A stretch of DNA of 64,000 bases from Sabethes cyaneus. Lineage: Eukaryota > Arthropoda > Insecta > Diptera > Culicidae. The first letter of the stretch is position 1; the number at the start of each line of letters is the position of its first letter. Both the position numbers and the translations under genes were made by a program. The notes under the pieces were generated by a model. It ran no database searches. It was not told where the DNA came from and saw only the letters and a program-made list of their open reading frames with translations. The stretch lies in the NCBI RefSeq assembly GCF_943734655.1, contig NC_071355.1:90739449-90803448 (forward strand), in the 5' to 3' direction. Below are positions 52,831 to 63,864 of the stretch, piece by piece.

Positions 52831-54102
52831 ATACGACTCTGTATGAATACGCATGCTTGCCGTTTCATTAGAAGTGTAGTGAAAAGATGTGCTGTTGATA
52901 AAATAGGATTGAATTCGTAAAATCCATTCAACGTGGGAAACCATGGATAATAAAAACAATCTTTAATTTCAGTAAGGTAGTGTTCTTGATTTTGTTAAAT
53001 TGTTTTCAAATGCACAATTTTTTGAGAATTGAACGTATGCAATGTTACTACTTTGATAAATGTTACGCATGTAGCATGCATATATGTTGCATATAGCATG
53101 TATACATGAAGAATCGAATGATTGCAAGCATGAATACATGCTACTATCACTACAAAGAGACTTACGTAGTCCTGCGTCACCTATATATGCGGTCGTGTCT
53201 TGTACACTACCCGTCTGATTTTTTTAATTATTCGAAAAAACAAAATATGTTCTTCAGCGAACTTGTAGAAAATAAAATTTAGAGAAATTTTGTCGAAGAT
53301 ACTTTGGCTCTATCTCTAACAAACGGTCTACAGCATGTTTTGTATGATCAACACCTTATAACTAAAAAAATACACTTTACTCTTTTTGATGATATTTTGA
53401 AGGCCCACTATGTTCTAAAAAGTTGCTTATATTTTAAAAACACACCATTTTGCTGAAAGTGTCATAATAATATCTTGAAGTTTTATGCAGGTTTTATGAC
53501 TTTTTTGATGAAAAATAGTGCTTTTTCATTCCACAATATCTCGGAAAGTGGTCAATAGTGGTAGAAAAGATGATAAACATATGAAAGGGTAACATTTTGC
53601 CTTTCACATCCTGGTAAATTCATTAGTATCCCTTAGTTTCTTCGGGGCAAAATCGTCTCTCGAAAATTGTCATTTTCAACATCTTATCGATATTTTTTTA
53701 TCATGGCATTGCAAGACTGCTCGCTGTATTCACATACTAGTTGCGATATCTCTTTTTTGAGTGAACTCTAGTGAGAGTAGATGAAAAAGAGAGCTAACAA
53801 CAGTTCTAGGTCTCTTTTTCATCATGAATATTCATATATATTACAAAAGTGTGTGCACACAAGAGTAAATTGGTTGCATATTACTCTTTCTTGCACTCTC
53901 GATTCCGAAACTCTCGATTTGCGATGCACCGAAGAAGGCAGATGTTTTCGCATGGTTTATCCAAAAAACAATCAGCACCGGCGTTCACGTCTTCATAGCT
54001 CTGAAGGCACCGAACCGGAATGACAAACATAACAAGGTGGCTAAAATTGCACCGAGAGAGGCTGACGAAAACCATGTGAGACGGAATGGACGACGAGGCT
54101 TT
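52831..54102. other. no recognised gene
   Basis: AT-rich sequence. TTACGTAGTCCTGCGTCACC at 53160 is a further diverged palindrome of the repeat family above. TTCAGCGAACTTGTAGAAAA near 53260 resembles the arm of the MITE at 6876-7072 without a partner. Confidence 0.4.
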
Positions 54103-55319
54103 CAGGGTGTTCAATAAGTGTTTATTGAGAACCTTTACGACATATTTGGTGAAAGCACCCCCCCCCCCCCCCCTTTCTGCGTTATGACGAGCTTGAGACG
54201 TTTCTCAAAAGAATCACACGCGGCACGCACCTGATCTTGGAAATGAGCTTCTTAAATTAGACCATAGTGCTCACTTTATGTTCGCTCTGCTTGACCAGCA
54301 TGTACGACCATACATAAAAGTTCAGGGGATTAAGAACCGGGAAGCTAAGAGGCCACAAAGTTTTATCGAGAAAATAAGTCAAATGCTCCCGACACCACGC
54401 TTGGACAATATGCGCCGTGTGGGCCGGTGCGCCGTCCTGTTGAAAGACGTCATGACCTTTCCCGTAGAGGTCACAAAATGCAGGGGCCACAACCTTCTAC
54501 AGAACCTCGGTCTTATAGTACGCGGCGTTGATTTTTACGTTTTCCTCGATAAACACCAGTGGAAGCTTCCCACGCTTGGATACGGCCCCCCAAACCATCA
54601 CTGACGCGGCGCTCTGAAACAGCGGGATGTTTATGTGGGACGGGGGAATGCTGGCTAACGTCGGCGCCCACAGTCGATCATTTTGGACATTGTGCGGCTG
54701 TTGCAAGATGAAGAGTTTCTCATCAGAAAACGCGAGCTCCTGACCAGCGTACCGCGAAACTGTCAGTTTTGCTCTGTTCAGCTTCTTCTTCGTTGTAGCC
54801 TCCACTACCCCGTGAACCTTGCGTTTCTTGTACGGCTTGCATCTCAGGTCCTTCACCATTATGGTGTGTGCAGTCCCGATCGACACATCCAGATCAACAG
54901 CGGTTGTCCGGATCGAGCGGTTCATTTTTCGACGTACCCTATTCTCACCATCTTGATGGCTGCTGGCGTCCTCGCCGAACGCGGCCGCCCAGATCTAGCC
55001 CGGTCCTTGACCGAGCTCGTCTCCCGATACCGACGGATGGTGTTATAGATGTTATAATTCCGCTACACCCCGTGGGATTACATCCGCCGAAATATGTCGC
55101 CGGGTCGCTCACCTCTCGCAAACAACTTTACTACGACGTTGCGGTACTCATTCATCGCGCGCGGTAAACAAATAACAAATGACATCAAGTCGACACCTTG
55201 CGCGTCGGTTAGCCTATATATATAAGGGTGAAGCTTGCACCAATACCAATACACAGAATGCATATGATGCGCACTTACACAACGAAGAAAAGTTATATTC
55301 GAACTTATTGACCACCCTG
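54103..55319 (-). mobile_element. DD37D mariner-like element, copy 1 (defective)
   Basis: The ends CAGGGTGTTCAATAAG and, reverse-complemented, CAGGGTGGTCAATAAGTTCG are inverted; TA follows the right end and TT precedes the left, so one TA has mutated. The minus strand holds the transposase: MNEYRNVVVKLFARGERPGD, ARSGRPRSARTPAAIK, IRTTAVDLDVSIGTAHTIM, CKPYKKRKVHGV, AFSDEKLFILQQ (first Asp), SVMVWGAVSKRGKLPLVFIE, VFQQDGAPAHTA (second Asp) and LNPLNFYVWSYML. The third catalytic Asp (LDF in copy 2) is Asn here; 37 residues separate it from the second Asp, giving DD37D. A 16-base poly-C run (54158-54173) and frameshifts also break it. Compared with copy 2, about 90 bp next to the left end is deleted. 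Confidence 0.85.
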
Positions 55320-55545
55320 TACATCAAGCCGGACACAAAGCAGTTGTAGGAGCAGAAACTGTACGTTGCTGCATCACTATTAACCATTTCTGAAGAGCTA
55401 AGGAGAAGAAGGTGTACAAATTCACCAAAGAGTTCTTGCTTTGACAGGCCATCTGCGCATGTGGCAAAATAAGCCAACCGTATACCACGACGAGTACCAC
55501 CATCAATGGACAAATCTACCGGAACGAATGCCTCCAGAAGCGATT
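55320..55545 (-). other. unrecognised open frame abutting the mariner
   Basis: Reading leftward from about 55545 the minus strand stays open for about 74 codons with protein-like composition: GRQSLLEAFVPVDLSIDGGT, RRGIRLAYFATCADG, LSKQELFGEFVHLL and NSDAATYSFCSYNCFVSGL. It stops being interpretable at the mariner end (55319), so the mariner may have inserted into a coding sequence. I do not recognise the family; a transposon-encoded or host protein are both possible. There is a stop just upstream and no clear splice sites. Confidence 0.3.
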
Positions 55546-55631
55546 GCCGCCCTTACTGCGCTCTAACAGAGGCAAGACGCTGTTTTAGACGGATTAGATA
55601 TCCTGCTACTACGAGTGACCGGTTCTTGACT

Positions 55632-55710
55632 GGAACAGAGACAACAATGTTGTTTTTGTACCAAAAGATGTCAACCTAACGATATCGACGGAACTTCGCT
55701 CAATAGAGGT
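55632..55710 (+). pseudogene. DD37E-type transposase scrap
   Basis: The plus strand reads DNNVVFVPKDVN and, shortly after, ELRSIEVFR, matching the region before and at the third catalytic Glu in the DD37E copies (ANDVVFVTKEANPPNWPEFRSI). Only about 25 codons can be aligned. Confidence 0.45.
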
Positions 55711-57300
55711 TTTCCGTCAAAAACTTTTTTTAACTAAATGTTCGGTTTTGACTCTTAGAAATGATACCCATATAAAACTTTCTTTATTAAAGCCTCTAAT
55801 TACTGTAAAAATTGAAAACTTAAATACGTATATTTCAACCCGTCACTTCTCGGATGTAATACATGCCTTTTTGTACCAGTGTCTTCTATTTTCACCACTT
55901 CGAAACCATTTGTACCACTCTTTACTCTTGTGGCAAGCAACACACGAAACGAAAAAGAAGGTGATCATTAGCTTTTCACTCATTTTGTCCTTTAAACTCA
56001 ACCGCTGATACACATATGTCAAAAACAGTTGTGCAATGCTGCCAGAAAATCTAAAAATTTTGATAAACTGTCACTCGCATTGGGAGTACTTTCGAGAAAA
56101 AATAAGAAAAGGAGGGGTATGATCTGACGAAAAACCTGTATTGCGAAGTTTTGGACCATCATGAAAGCCGGACTTCTCAAAACACCTCATGTGTTGGATT
56201 TGGTTTTGAATAAATAGTAGGTAAAACTATCAAAAGAAATCGTTCCTATCATTGCACAAAATTTTGGATGCGTGCATTCTATTGCATAGAGTATTGTATT
56301 TTATTCCCTGAACCATATTTTTGTGTCTCACTTTTTCGGGTGCAGTCTTTAGACCAACTAAAAATCAAGTCAACCTAACTATTTCATATATACGGTATTT
56401 GTATTCTCCGCCATGGTGGTAATTCAATGGCAGACGTCGAATCATCCTTGATTCTTCTGGAAGGCGAAAACTTTCGTAATAAAGGTAATACGGGTATTCT
56501 GGTATGCGCGAACGCCAGCATCACTAAACCACGGTCTCTACTGATTGCTTTACTAAACGAGCTACCTTGATACGTTGCGGAATTATGAAACCAGCATTCT
56601 ACAGGTAGTACGCGTATTTCATTGATCCGTCATTACACATTTCACATGTTTTGACGTGGAACAAATCTTTTTAGAGATTTTGCCAAAGCCGAAGATTTTA
56701 AGGATATTACCATCACATTTGCCGCAGCCCACCATTCTCTTTAATGAATCCGCTAAGTAAACTCACTAGTTGAGGAATAAATACTATGATATCGATTTGA
56801 CTTTAGATCGATTATAAGCACTGTTGAAATTTACCTACAAGCTATTAGTTTAAAAATATTTGTTCTACGATGTTCGTAGAAGAGTAAAATTGTAACTTTT
56901 ATAAGTAATGCAATTGGCAATTTTATTTCTTAATATTAATTGTTATAAATCTTTCTTTATAGAAGAAGGTTCATAAATTCAGATACCAATTTATACGACA
57001 ATAAATCCCATAGATTTATGTAGAGCAAAGTTTCGGATGGATTCTACATTTCCATTATCAAAATTTATATGAAATGTTCATTTCATCAACAAATCATTTC
57101 TCAAACATTTCTAGCGTTCATCAGATCACGCAATAGTGATGCTTAGAGACGTTCCAACGTCAGCAGCGTGTGCACGGTCTAGCGATTTGCGATGTTGACG
57201 GACTTTCCAATTAACTGTTCATCATAGCACTGAAAAGTTCCACAGCATAGGAAGGACACAAATGTGCAAAGGAGCGCTTCGATACTATCATCAGAATATT
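55711..57300. other. no recognised gene
   Basis: AT-rich sequence, a few unsupported frames (55748-56008 plus). Nothing else seen. Confidence 0.45.
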
Positions 57301-57415
57301 TCACTTGCTCTCCTAGGTTTCGTGGACGACGTCGACATCATCCGCCGCATAAAGCGTAAAGTTGTGAAAAAGGCCTTTGGGCTTCACAACAGGAAGGCTG
57401 CACTATGAAAGCAAT
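57301..57415 (+). pseudogene. LINE reverse transcriptase scrap
   Basis: The plus strand reads LALLGFVDDVDIIRRIKRKV, matching the L-L-G-F-A-D-D-V-D-L-I box of LINE-A copy 2 with FADD changed to FVDD, then AFGLHNRKAAL. Only about 35 codons align; the rest has decayed. Confidence 0.55.
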
Positions 57416-58021
57416 GTGTGTTGGCTGGCAAAGAGCATGGTTGCATTTTGGCTAATGGCATTATTGTGGTGCTGATCGATGGAGATATACATGTTTGTTT
57501 CTAAAGATGCTTCCTATGAACATGAAACAATTATCGATTGATTAATAAACCATACAAAATTATACAGGATGACAAGCGAAATCACTTTCTGCATACATCC
57601 CGGTTCTAATGCCTAGCATTTATTTAGCATAAATTTTAATTATGTTTTCAAATATAATTCGATATACTTTCACTTTCTTTCGAACCTTGAATAATAATCA
57701 ATTCTTTCGGTTAATTGAACAACTTTTCAAAAAACGAAACATTGCTTTTTGAAATATGTTTTAAATATAGCGTGCAAGTTCGGGCCATTTCCTAATGTTT
57801 TATTGGTAAAGATTTTTAAATAGTGTTATTTTTCGGTTTTCGGTTATGGTTGTCCCAAGAAACAAGTTGGATATTGTTACAAACTTATAGTGGTTCCAGT
57901 GACCAAACTAAGCTACAAAGACCGCAGTAAAACTTAGATTGGTCCTTAGGATTTGTAGCTAAATATTCTAAGATAGTTATTCAGTCTATTTGTTACGTAA
58001 TATTTCAATTCCAACAATCTG
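57416..58021. other. no recognised feature
   Basis: AT-rich spacer between the LINE scrap and the second mariner. No arrays or TIR pairs. Confidence 0.45.
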
Positions 58022-59231
58022 CAGGGTGTTCATTAAGTTCGAATACACTTTAAAAATGTGTTTAAAAAATGAAAATACAAGATATTATTTTCCGAGTCAA
58101 TTTTTATTGAAGCAGTGTTTATTGAGAATCTTTATGACATATTTGGTGGAAGCCCCCTTTCCCTCCCTTTGTGCTTTATGACGAGCTTGAGACGTTTCTC
58201 AAAAGAATCACACGCGGCACGCACCTTGTCCATGGGCTTCTCGTCCCAGATCTTGGACATGAGCTTCTTAAATTGGTTAATATTGCTCACTTTATGTTTG
58301 CTCTGCTTGGCCAGCATGTACGACCATACATAAAAGTCCAGGGGATTAAAATCCGGGGAGTTGGGAGGCAACAAAGCCTTATCGAGAAAATCAGTCAAAT
58401 TCTCCCGACACCACGCTTGGACGATATTCGCCGTGTGTCCGGTGCGCCGTCCTGTTGAAAGACATAATGATCTTTTCCTTAGAGGTCACGAAATGCCGGG
58501 GCCACAACCTTCTACAGAACCTCGGTCTTATAGTACGCGGCGTTGATTTTCACGTTTTCCTCGATAAACACCAGTGGAAGCTTCCCACGCTTGGATACGG
58601 CCCCTCAAACCATCACTGACGTGGCGCTCTGGAACAGCGGGATGTTTATGTGGGACGGGATGTAGGATGTGGGATGTGTTTATGTAGACCGTTGCAAGAT
58701 GAAGAGTTTCTCAGAAAACACGAACTCCTGATCAGCGTGCCGCGAAAGTATCAGTTTTGCTCTGTCTAGCCTCTTCTTCGTTGTAGCCTCCGTTACCCCG
58801 TGAACCTCGCGTTTCTTGTGCGGCTTGCATCCCAGGTCCTTCTCCATGCTGGTGTGGGCAATCCCGATCGACACATCCAGGTCAATAGCGGTCTTCCGGA
58901 TCGAGCGGTTCATTTTTCGACGAACCCGCTTCTCACCACGTTGATAGCTGCTGGCGTCCTCGCCGAACACGGCCATCCGGATCTAGCACGGTCCTTGGCC
59001 GAGCCCGTCTCCCGGTCGCCGGGTCGTTCACCTCTAGCAAATAACTCTACTATGACGTTGCGGCACTCCTTCATCGCGCGCGGTAAACAAATAACAAATG
59101 ACATCGACACCCTGCGCGTCGATTAGCCTATATATAAGGCTAAAGCTGACGCCAATACCAATACACAGAATGCACATGATGCGCACTTACACAACGATGA
59201 AAAGTTATATTCGAACTTATTGAACATCCTG
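58022..59231 (-). mobile_element. DD37D mariner-like element, copy 2 (defective)
   Basis: Ends CAGGGTGTTCATTAAGTTCG and, reverse-complemented, CAGGATGTTCAATAAGTTCG. The minus strand holds the same transposase as copy 1 with a different set of lesions: NRSIRKTAIDLDVSIGIAHT, EFVFSEKLFIL (the Asp of SDEK is lost through a 3-base deletion), QQDGAPDT, and PPNSPDFNPLDFYVWSYMLA with the third Asp intact, then KLMSKIWDEKPMDKVRAAC and SFEKRLKLVIKHKG to the stop. At least two frameshifts. Its right terminal repeat touches the 5' truncation point of the RTE element. Confidence 0.85.
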
Positions 59232-61842
59232 GCGTCCTGGTACTGGCGAACACAGGACATCATCCGGGCAAGTCTTGCTCTACTCTGGCATGCGAGGTGA
59301 AAATGCTACTCGAGAAAGAGGAGTTGGATTCCTACTGAGCCCAGGGGCACGTGCGGCCCTGATGAAGTGGGAACCAATAAATGAGCGAATAATCGTTGCC
59401 AGATTTAGAACACGGGTTAGGAACCTTACGGCAATCCAGTGCTATGCGCCAACAGATGCTGCCGACCTGCAGGAGAAAGAGAGCTTTTACAGCCAGCTGA
59501 ACAGCGTGGTTGAGAAAATCCCGAAGGGGGACATCCAAATTCACATGGGCGACTTCAACGCGAAGATTGGCTCAAACAACGCGGACCTTGAACGCGTCAT
59601 GGGACGCCATGGCCTAGGAGAGATGAGCGAAAACGGGGAGCTGTTTACAGAATTCTGTGGTAATAACGACATGGTCATTGGTGGATCGCTCTTCCCCCAT
59701 AGACCAGTACATAAAGTCACGTGGGTTTCCCGCGACGGCCGAACAGAAAACCAAATCGACCACATCTGCATCAGCCGGAAATGGAGAAGGAGCCTTCTTG
59801 ATGTACGCAACAAACGCAGCGCTGACATTGCATCCGACCATCATCTTGTTATCGCTGAGATACGTCTGCGCGTCGCACGTGTCCAACGACGGGAGGAGAA
59901 AGTTGGGTGCCGCTACGACGTCCGCCGATTGGAGAATCCTGAGGTGAAAAGGGCCTTTGTTGAACAACTTGAATCTCGAGCCTCGGAGTTGCCATCTGGT
60001 GGAACCGTCGAAGAGCAATGGACCGGCATCAAGAACGCCTTCATCACGACCAGTGATGAAACCCTCGGCAAAGCACGCAGTGGGCGGAGGGAGTGGATTT
60101 CGGATGAAACTTGGAGGAAGATCGACGAGCGGAGAGAGGCGAAAGCCGGCATTGAGCGAGCGCGGACCAGATCGGCTAAGACAGCTGCCCGTCAACGATA
60201 CGCCGAACTGGAGAGGGCTGTTAAACGTGCTTGTAGGCGGGACAAGAGAGCCTGGACTAACTCCCTAGCCGAACAAGGAGAAACCGCCGCCGCCAATGGT
60301 GATATCCGTTTGTTGTACGATATTTCTCGCCGCCTTAGTGGTGCCAGGATGAATACAAAGATGCCGCTAAAGGACAGAGCTGGTCAGCTATTGACTGACC
60401 GTACAGAACAGCTTAAGCGATGGACTGAACATTTTGAACAACTCTTCCGAGTTTCAAATGTCAGAGACCAACAAAACCAGCAGCGTACGACGCCTACAGT
60501 TCGTCGAATAAATCGCGTGAACTCGGAGGCGCCATCGCTGGATGAAATTGTAACAGCCATCAAGAGTATGAAATCCAATAGAGCGCCAGGGATAGATCGT
60601 ATTTCAGCCGAAATGCTCAAAGCTGACCCATCTTTGTCAGCCCAGATGATGCATCAGCTTTTCAGCAATATTTGGGAAACCGCAACTTTTCCGGTGGACT
60701 GGATGCAGGGCATATTGGTCAAAGTCCCTAAGAAAGGAGACCTAACGGAATGCGGTAACTGGCGTGGCATCACGTTGCTCTGTATTACTCTCAAAGTACT
60801 CTGTAAGGTAATCCTCAACCGGATCCAGGAGAAGATCGACGCTACTCTCCGGCGGCAGCAAGCTGGATTCCGTGCTGGCCGATCATGTGTAGACCATATC
60901 ACAACGCTCCGCATTATATTGGAGCAGATCAACGAATTCCAGGACTCTCTTCTGCTGGTGTTCGTTGACTTCGAAAAGGCGTTCGACCGACTCAATCACG
61001 AAAACATCTGGGGCGCACTTAGGCGTAGAGGAGTTCCAGATAAGCTAGTCCATCTCATCGAGGCTCAGTACGAGGCGTTCTCGTGCAAGGTTTTGCACGA
61101 CGGCGTCTTGTCCGACCCAATAAGGGTTACTGCTGGCGTGAGACAGGGCTGCATCTTATCACCGCTTCTGTTTCTCATCGTTATGGATGAGATATTAGTT
61201 GGAGCAATTGACAGTAGACCAAATCGAGGATTGCCTTGGAATCCTCTAACGATGGAGCAGCTAAATGACCTCGACCTAGCCGACGACATTGTCTTGCTCG
61301 CACAACGCCGAAACGATATGCAGAGCAAGTTAGACGACCTCTCCGAGAGCTCCCAGGCAGCAGGTCTCACAGTCAATGTAGCGAAAACTAAGTCTATGGT
61401 AGTGAACACTGACAATTCCACCAACTTTACAGTAGCGGGACAACAAGTTGAGCAGGTAGACGTCTTTCAATATCTTGGTAGCCAAACAACGCCCGATGGT
61501 GGTACCAAGACTGATATAGCCACACGGATCAGGAAGGCCAGGGGTGCCTTTGCAGGTCTGCGAAACATTTGGCGCTCAAACCAGATCACTCTACGTACGA
61601 AAACCCGAATCTTTAATTCAAACGTTAAATCCGTACTGCTGTATGCCTGCGAAACGTGGTGCGTCTCAGCGGAGACAACGCAAAAACTGCAGGTATTCAT
61701 TAACCGGTGCCTGCGATATATTATTCGTGCCTGGTGGCCTGATAATTGGATATCCAATGAGGAACTCCATCGTCGGTGTCATAAACGGCCGATAGCCACA
61801 GAAATTCGTGAACGTAGGTGGAATGGATCGGACACACCTTGA
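59224..61842 (+). CDS. RTE-type LINE endonuclease-reverse transcriptase, nearly intact
   Basis: An open frame runs from about 59224 to a stop at 61840-61842; the annotated TTG at 59275 gives 855 residues, but the first codons are probably mariner sequence and the true N-terminus is missing. With 59275 as residue 1: QCYAPTD near 62, GDFNAKIG at 92-99, TENQIDHICISRKW near 160-175 and SDHH at 187-190 are endonuclease boxes; then a basic linker; NWRGITLL and QAGFRAGRSCVDHI, FVDFEKAFDRL at 563-573 (palm Asp), GVRQGCILSPLLF and LADD at 668-671 (catalytic Asps), YLGSQTTPDGGTKTDIATRI and LLYACETWC. The family nicks DNA with the endonuclease and reverse-transcribes its RNA onto the nick. The endonuclease lacks its first strand and catalytic Glu, and the C-terminus is frameshifted at about 61820, so it is inactive but recent. 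Confidence 0.9.
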   Translation, partial: TSWRPGTGEHRTSSGQVLLYSGMRGENATRERGVGFLLSPGARAALMKWEPINERIIVARFRTRVRNLTAIQCYAPTDAADLQEKESFYSQLNSVVEKIPKGDIQIHMGDFNAKIGSNNADLERVMGRHGLGEMSENGELFTEFCGNNDMVIGGSLFPHRPVHKVTWVSRDGRTENQIDHICISRKWRRSLLDVRNKRSADIASDHHLVIAEIRLRVARVQRREEKVGCRYDVRRLENPEVKRAFVEQLESRASELPSGGTVEEQWTGIKNAFITTSDETLGKARSGRREWISDETWRKIDERREAKAGIERARTRSAKTAARQRYAELERAVKRACRRDKRAWTNSLAEQGETAAANGDIRLLYDISRRLSGARMNTKMPLKDRAGQLLTDRTEQLKRWTEHFEQLFRVSNVRDQQNQQRTTPTVRRINRVNSEAPSLDEIVTAIKSMKSNRAPGIDRISAEMLKADPSLSAQMMHQLFSNIWETATFPVDWMQGILVKVPKKGDLTECGNWRGITLLCITLKVLCKVILNRIQEKIDATLRRQQAGFRAGRSCVDHITTLRIILEQINEFQDSLLLVFVDFEKAFDRLNHENIWGALRRRGVPDKLVHLIEAQYEAFSCKVLHDGVLSDPIRVTAGVRQGCILSPLLFLIVMDEILVGAIDSRPNRGLPWNPLTMEQLNDLDLADDIVLLAQRRNDMQSKLDDLSESSQAAGLTVNVAKTKSMVVNTDNSTNFTVAGQQVEQVDVFQYLGSQTTPDGGTKTDIATRIRKARGAFAGLRNIWRSNQITLRTKTRIFNSNVKSVLLYACETWCVSAETTQKLQVFINRCLRYIIRAWWPDNWISNEELHRRCHKRPIATEIRERRWNGSDTP

Positions 61843-62081
61843 GGAAAGGAGCGAACGAGGTTTGCAGAGCAGCACTCGACTGGAATCCACAAGGACAGCG
61901 TAGAAGAGGCAGACCCAGAGGCTCATGGAGACGGAGCTTAGCCAACGACATCCGGGCCGTAGACGAGAACCTGTCCTGGCGACAGGTAAAAGCCATGGCG
62001 GGTAACCGTCAGCAATGGAGATCTCTGATTTCATCCCTTTGTTCTGCCGGACCGGCGGACATGGACACATAAAAAAAAAAT
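59231..62081 (+). mobile_element. RTE-type LINE, 5'-truncated, with short A tail
   Basis: The element spans the two frames above and ends in TAAAAAAAAAA directly after a very short 3' untranslated region. Its 5' end coincides with the right terminal repeat of mariner copy 2 (59231). Truncation just after the endonuclease start is typical of incomplete reverse transcription. A diverged 3' fragment of the same family lies at 6050-6328 minus. No target duplication was found. Confidence 0.8.
61818..62072 (+). pseudogene. frameshifted C-terminus of the RTE protein
   Basis: In the next frame the protein continues: WIGHTLRKGANEVCRAALDW, NPQGQRRRGRPRGSWRRSLA, NDIRAVDENLSWRQVKAMA and NRQQWRSLISSLC to a stop at 62070. 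The main frame reads RRWNGSDTP* across the same spot, so one base has been lost or gained near 61820. This W-I-G-H-T-L-R-K and NPQGQRRRGRPR-type block is the usual end of such RTE proteins. Confidence 0.9.
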
Positions 62082-62720
62082 GACAGGAAGGGGGGAGTAA
62101 TGCCCACATGACTAAAAATTTATCAGTACAACAGAAAAAATCAGTAAACGGCAATGCTGTAGATTTGTCAAATGTAATTATGCGCCGAATCAAAGTGACC
62201 CGTATAAAAAGTGTTCGACCATTAGTGCTGAGTGTTGCTGGCCGACTCTATTTGAGTCACAGGAGCAATCATTCAAACAGTGTGGAGTTGATCTGAGAAC
62301 ACCATGTTTTCCCATGGTCAACTTTATGTGGCATGTTCCAGAGTGGGCTTGGCCAGTAATTTGTGCATACTTGCTCCTGGTGGTGAAACTAAAAACATTG
62401 TTTACAAACATGTTTTGTCTTGAAGTGAGATGAAAGGAATGACAGGTTTTTTTGTATCCATGGAAGAAACACTATTGCACCTTCTACGTTTTTCTGAAAA
62501 GTACAATAACAAAACTATTCATTACCTATGGGTGGGGTGACCATTGTTAGCGGAAGGTGCAAACAGGATAAATGTCTTTGTTTCTCTTTCTTTATAGGGT
62601 TTTATAGAGATTTCCGTAAAGAAAACAGATGTGTAAGTGGCCGGATAGACAAAAGAGGGGGAGCTGGTAAACGGGAGGAACAAGCGTTAGATTTTTACAT
62701 TATAAGCATTTCGGTTACAA
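62082..62720. other. no recognised feature
   Basis: Unique-looking sequence with unsupported short frames (62108-62296, 62528-62839 plus). Confidence 0.4.
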
Positions 62721-62809
62721 TAGGCCGTATGAATAAAAGAGTTAGAGCAAATGCGCCCGAACAATTTAAACGGGAAAAGCAAAGTAAACTGTTTTATTCA
62801 TACGGCCTA
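62721..62809. mobile_element. 89 bp MITE with perfect 18 bp TIRs
   Basis: TAGGCCGTATGAATAAAA at 62721-62738 and its exact reverse complement at 62792-62809 bound an unrelated 53 bp centre. The perfect ends suggest recent activity. No coding capacity. A GCCCGGAGTAAGACCGGGCA hairpin follows at 62846-62865. Confidence 0.75.
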
Positions 62810-62880
62810 ATAACTCATATACAAGTGGCTGTGAGATAAAGGCGCCCGGAGTAAGACCGGGCACTCAGCTAGTTAGTTAT

Positions 62881-63737
62881 AAAGAAATCCACTGTCACTG
62901 TGTACCTCTCTCAATGGCCTTGATCTTCGTGGTCTTTTCGATCATCAAATCAATTTTTCATCCTTTTTTTTGTTAATTTGGCACGTGACCAATGATCAAT
63001 GTTGGGGTGCAGGCTCCAATTCACGTGATAAAATGCTTCTCGATATTTTTTCCATCAGTTAGTACGCACAGAGCCAACATTTTTTGCTAAGATACAAAAA
63101 AACCAACTGATAGCACATAAGCGCTCAGTGCAGAGGGCGCATCTTGTAAGATCTGCTTTAGATATTCTTCAAAAACTAGTAATTCGTTTCCTTTGTTTGT
63201 CACTCACATCGATATTATCATCTGTAATTTCCTTGCTCTTTTAATGAACTGATGAAAGTGATGAAAAACAAATGAATCTGTTCTACAAAGTATAACTATC
63301 CTTTTAAAAACTGCATAGTCGCATTCCTTTATACCTCATTAGACAGTAGGTGACCGTTATTAGTACCTATAGGGAGTATAAAACGTTAATGAATTTACCA
63401 AGAGAAAACAATTAACTTCCAACCATCACCGTACGTGTCAGCTAACATAACATTAAAGTTGCAGATTTATGACGCACACACACTCTTTAATGCCTGCCCT
63501 TGTTCCGGTGACACCGTGCATTATGAGCTACACCGGATATTCTCCTCATAACCACTAAGGGTGTTCTATTATGCCCCAAAGGAAGTCGTACGTGAACTTA
63601 TAAATGTATTTACACACATCCTCTCCGCAGCTTCCATTATCTTAAGTCCTCCATTGGCAGCAGCTCTACCAGATTTTGGATTATAATTAACAGGTGAAAG
63701 ATTACCGTCATTTTTATGACGTTATCTTATCAACGAC
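62881..63737. other. no recognised gene; possible upstream region of the last exon
   Basis: AT-rich, no repeats recognised. GC content rises mildly toward 63500-63740. No clear TATA box or initiator could be placed. Confidence 0.35.
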
Positions 63738-63864
63738 ATGGCGAAGACTTGGCCCAAGCCAGACGGCCGACATAAAATCCAACTTTTATTCCTATTCCTA
63801 CTGTTTTGCTCTCTTTTTTTAAGCCTACTTTTGTTCAACTCGATTATAATTGTCTCCTACGAGG
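63738..63864 (+). CDS. possible first coding exon of a membrane protein
   Basis: ATG at 63738 in a good insect start context (CAACGACATGG) opens a frame with a short polar N-terminus (MAKTWPKPDGRHK) followed by a strongly hydrophobic stretch of about 27 residues (QLLFLFLLFCSLFLSLLLF then NSIIIV), the arrangement of a type II membrane anchor or uncleaved signal. A strong 5' splice site AGG|GTAAGC follows at 63864/63865. Without splicing the frame ends at 63953 (71 codons). Golgi glycosyltransferases and sulfotransferases often begin like this, but nothing here identifies one. The window ends too soon to see a second exon. Confidence 0.35.
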
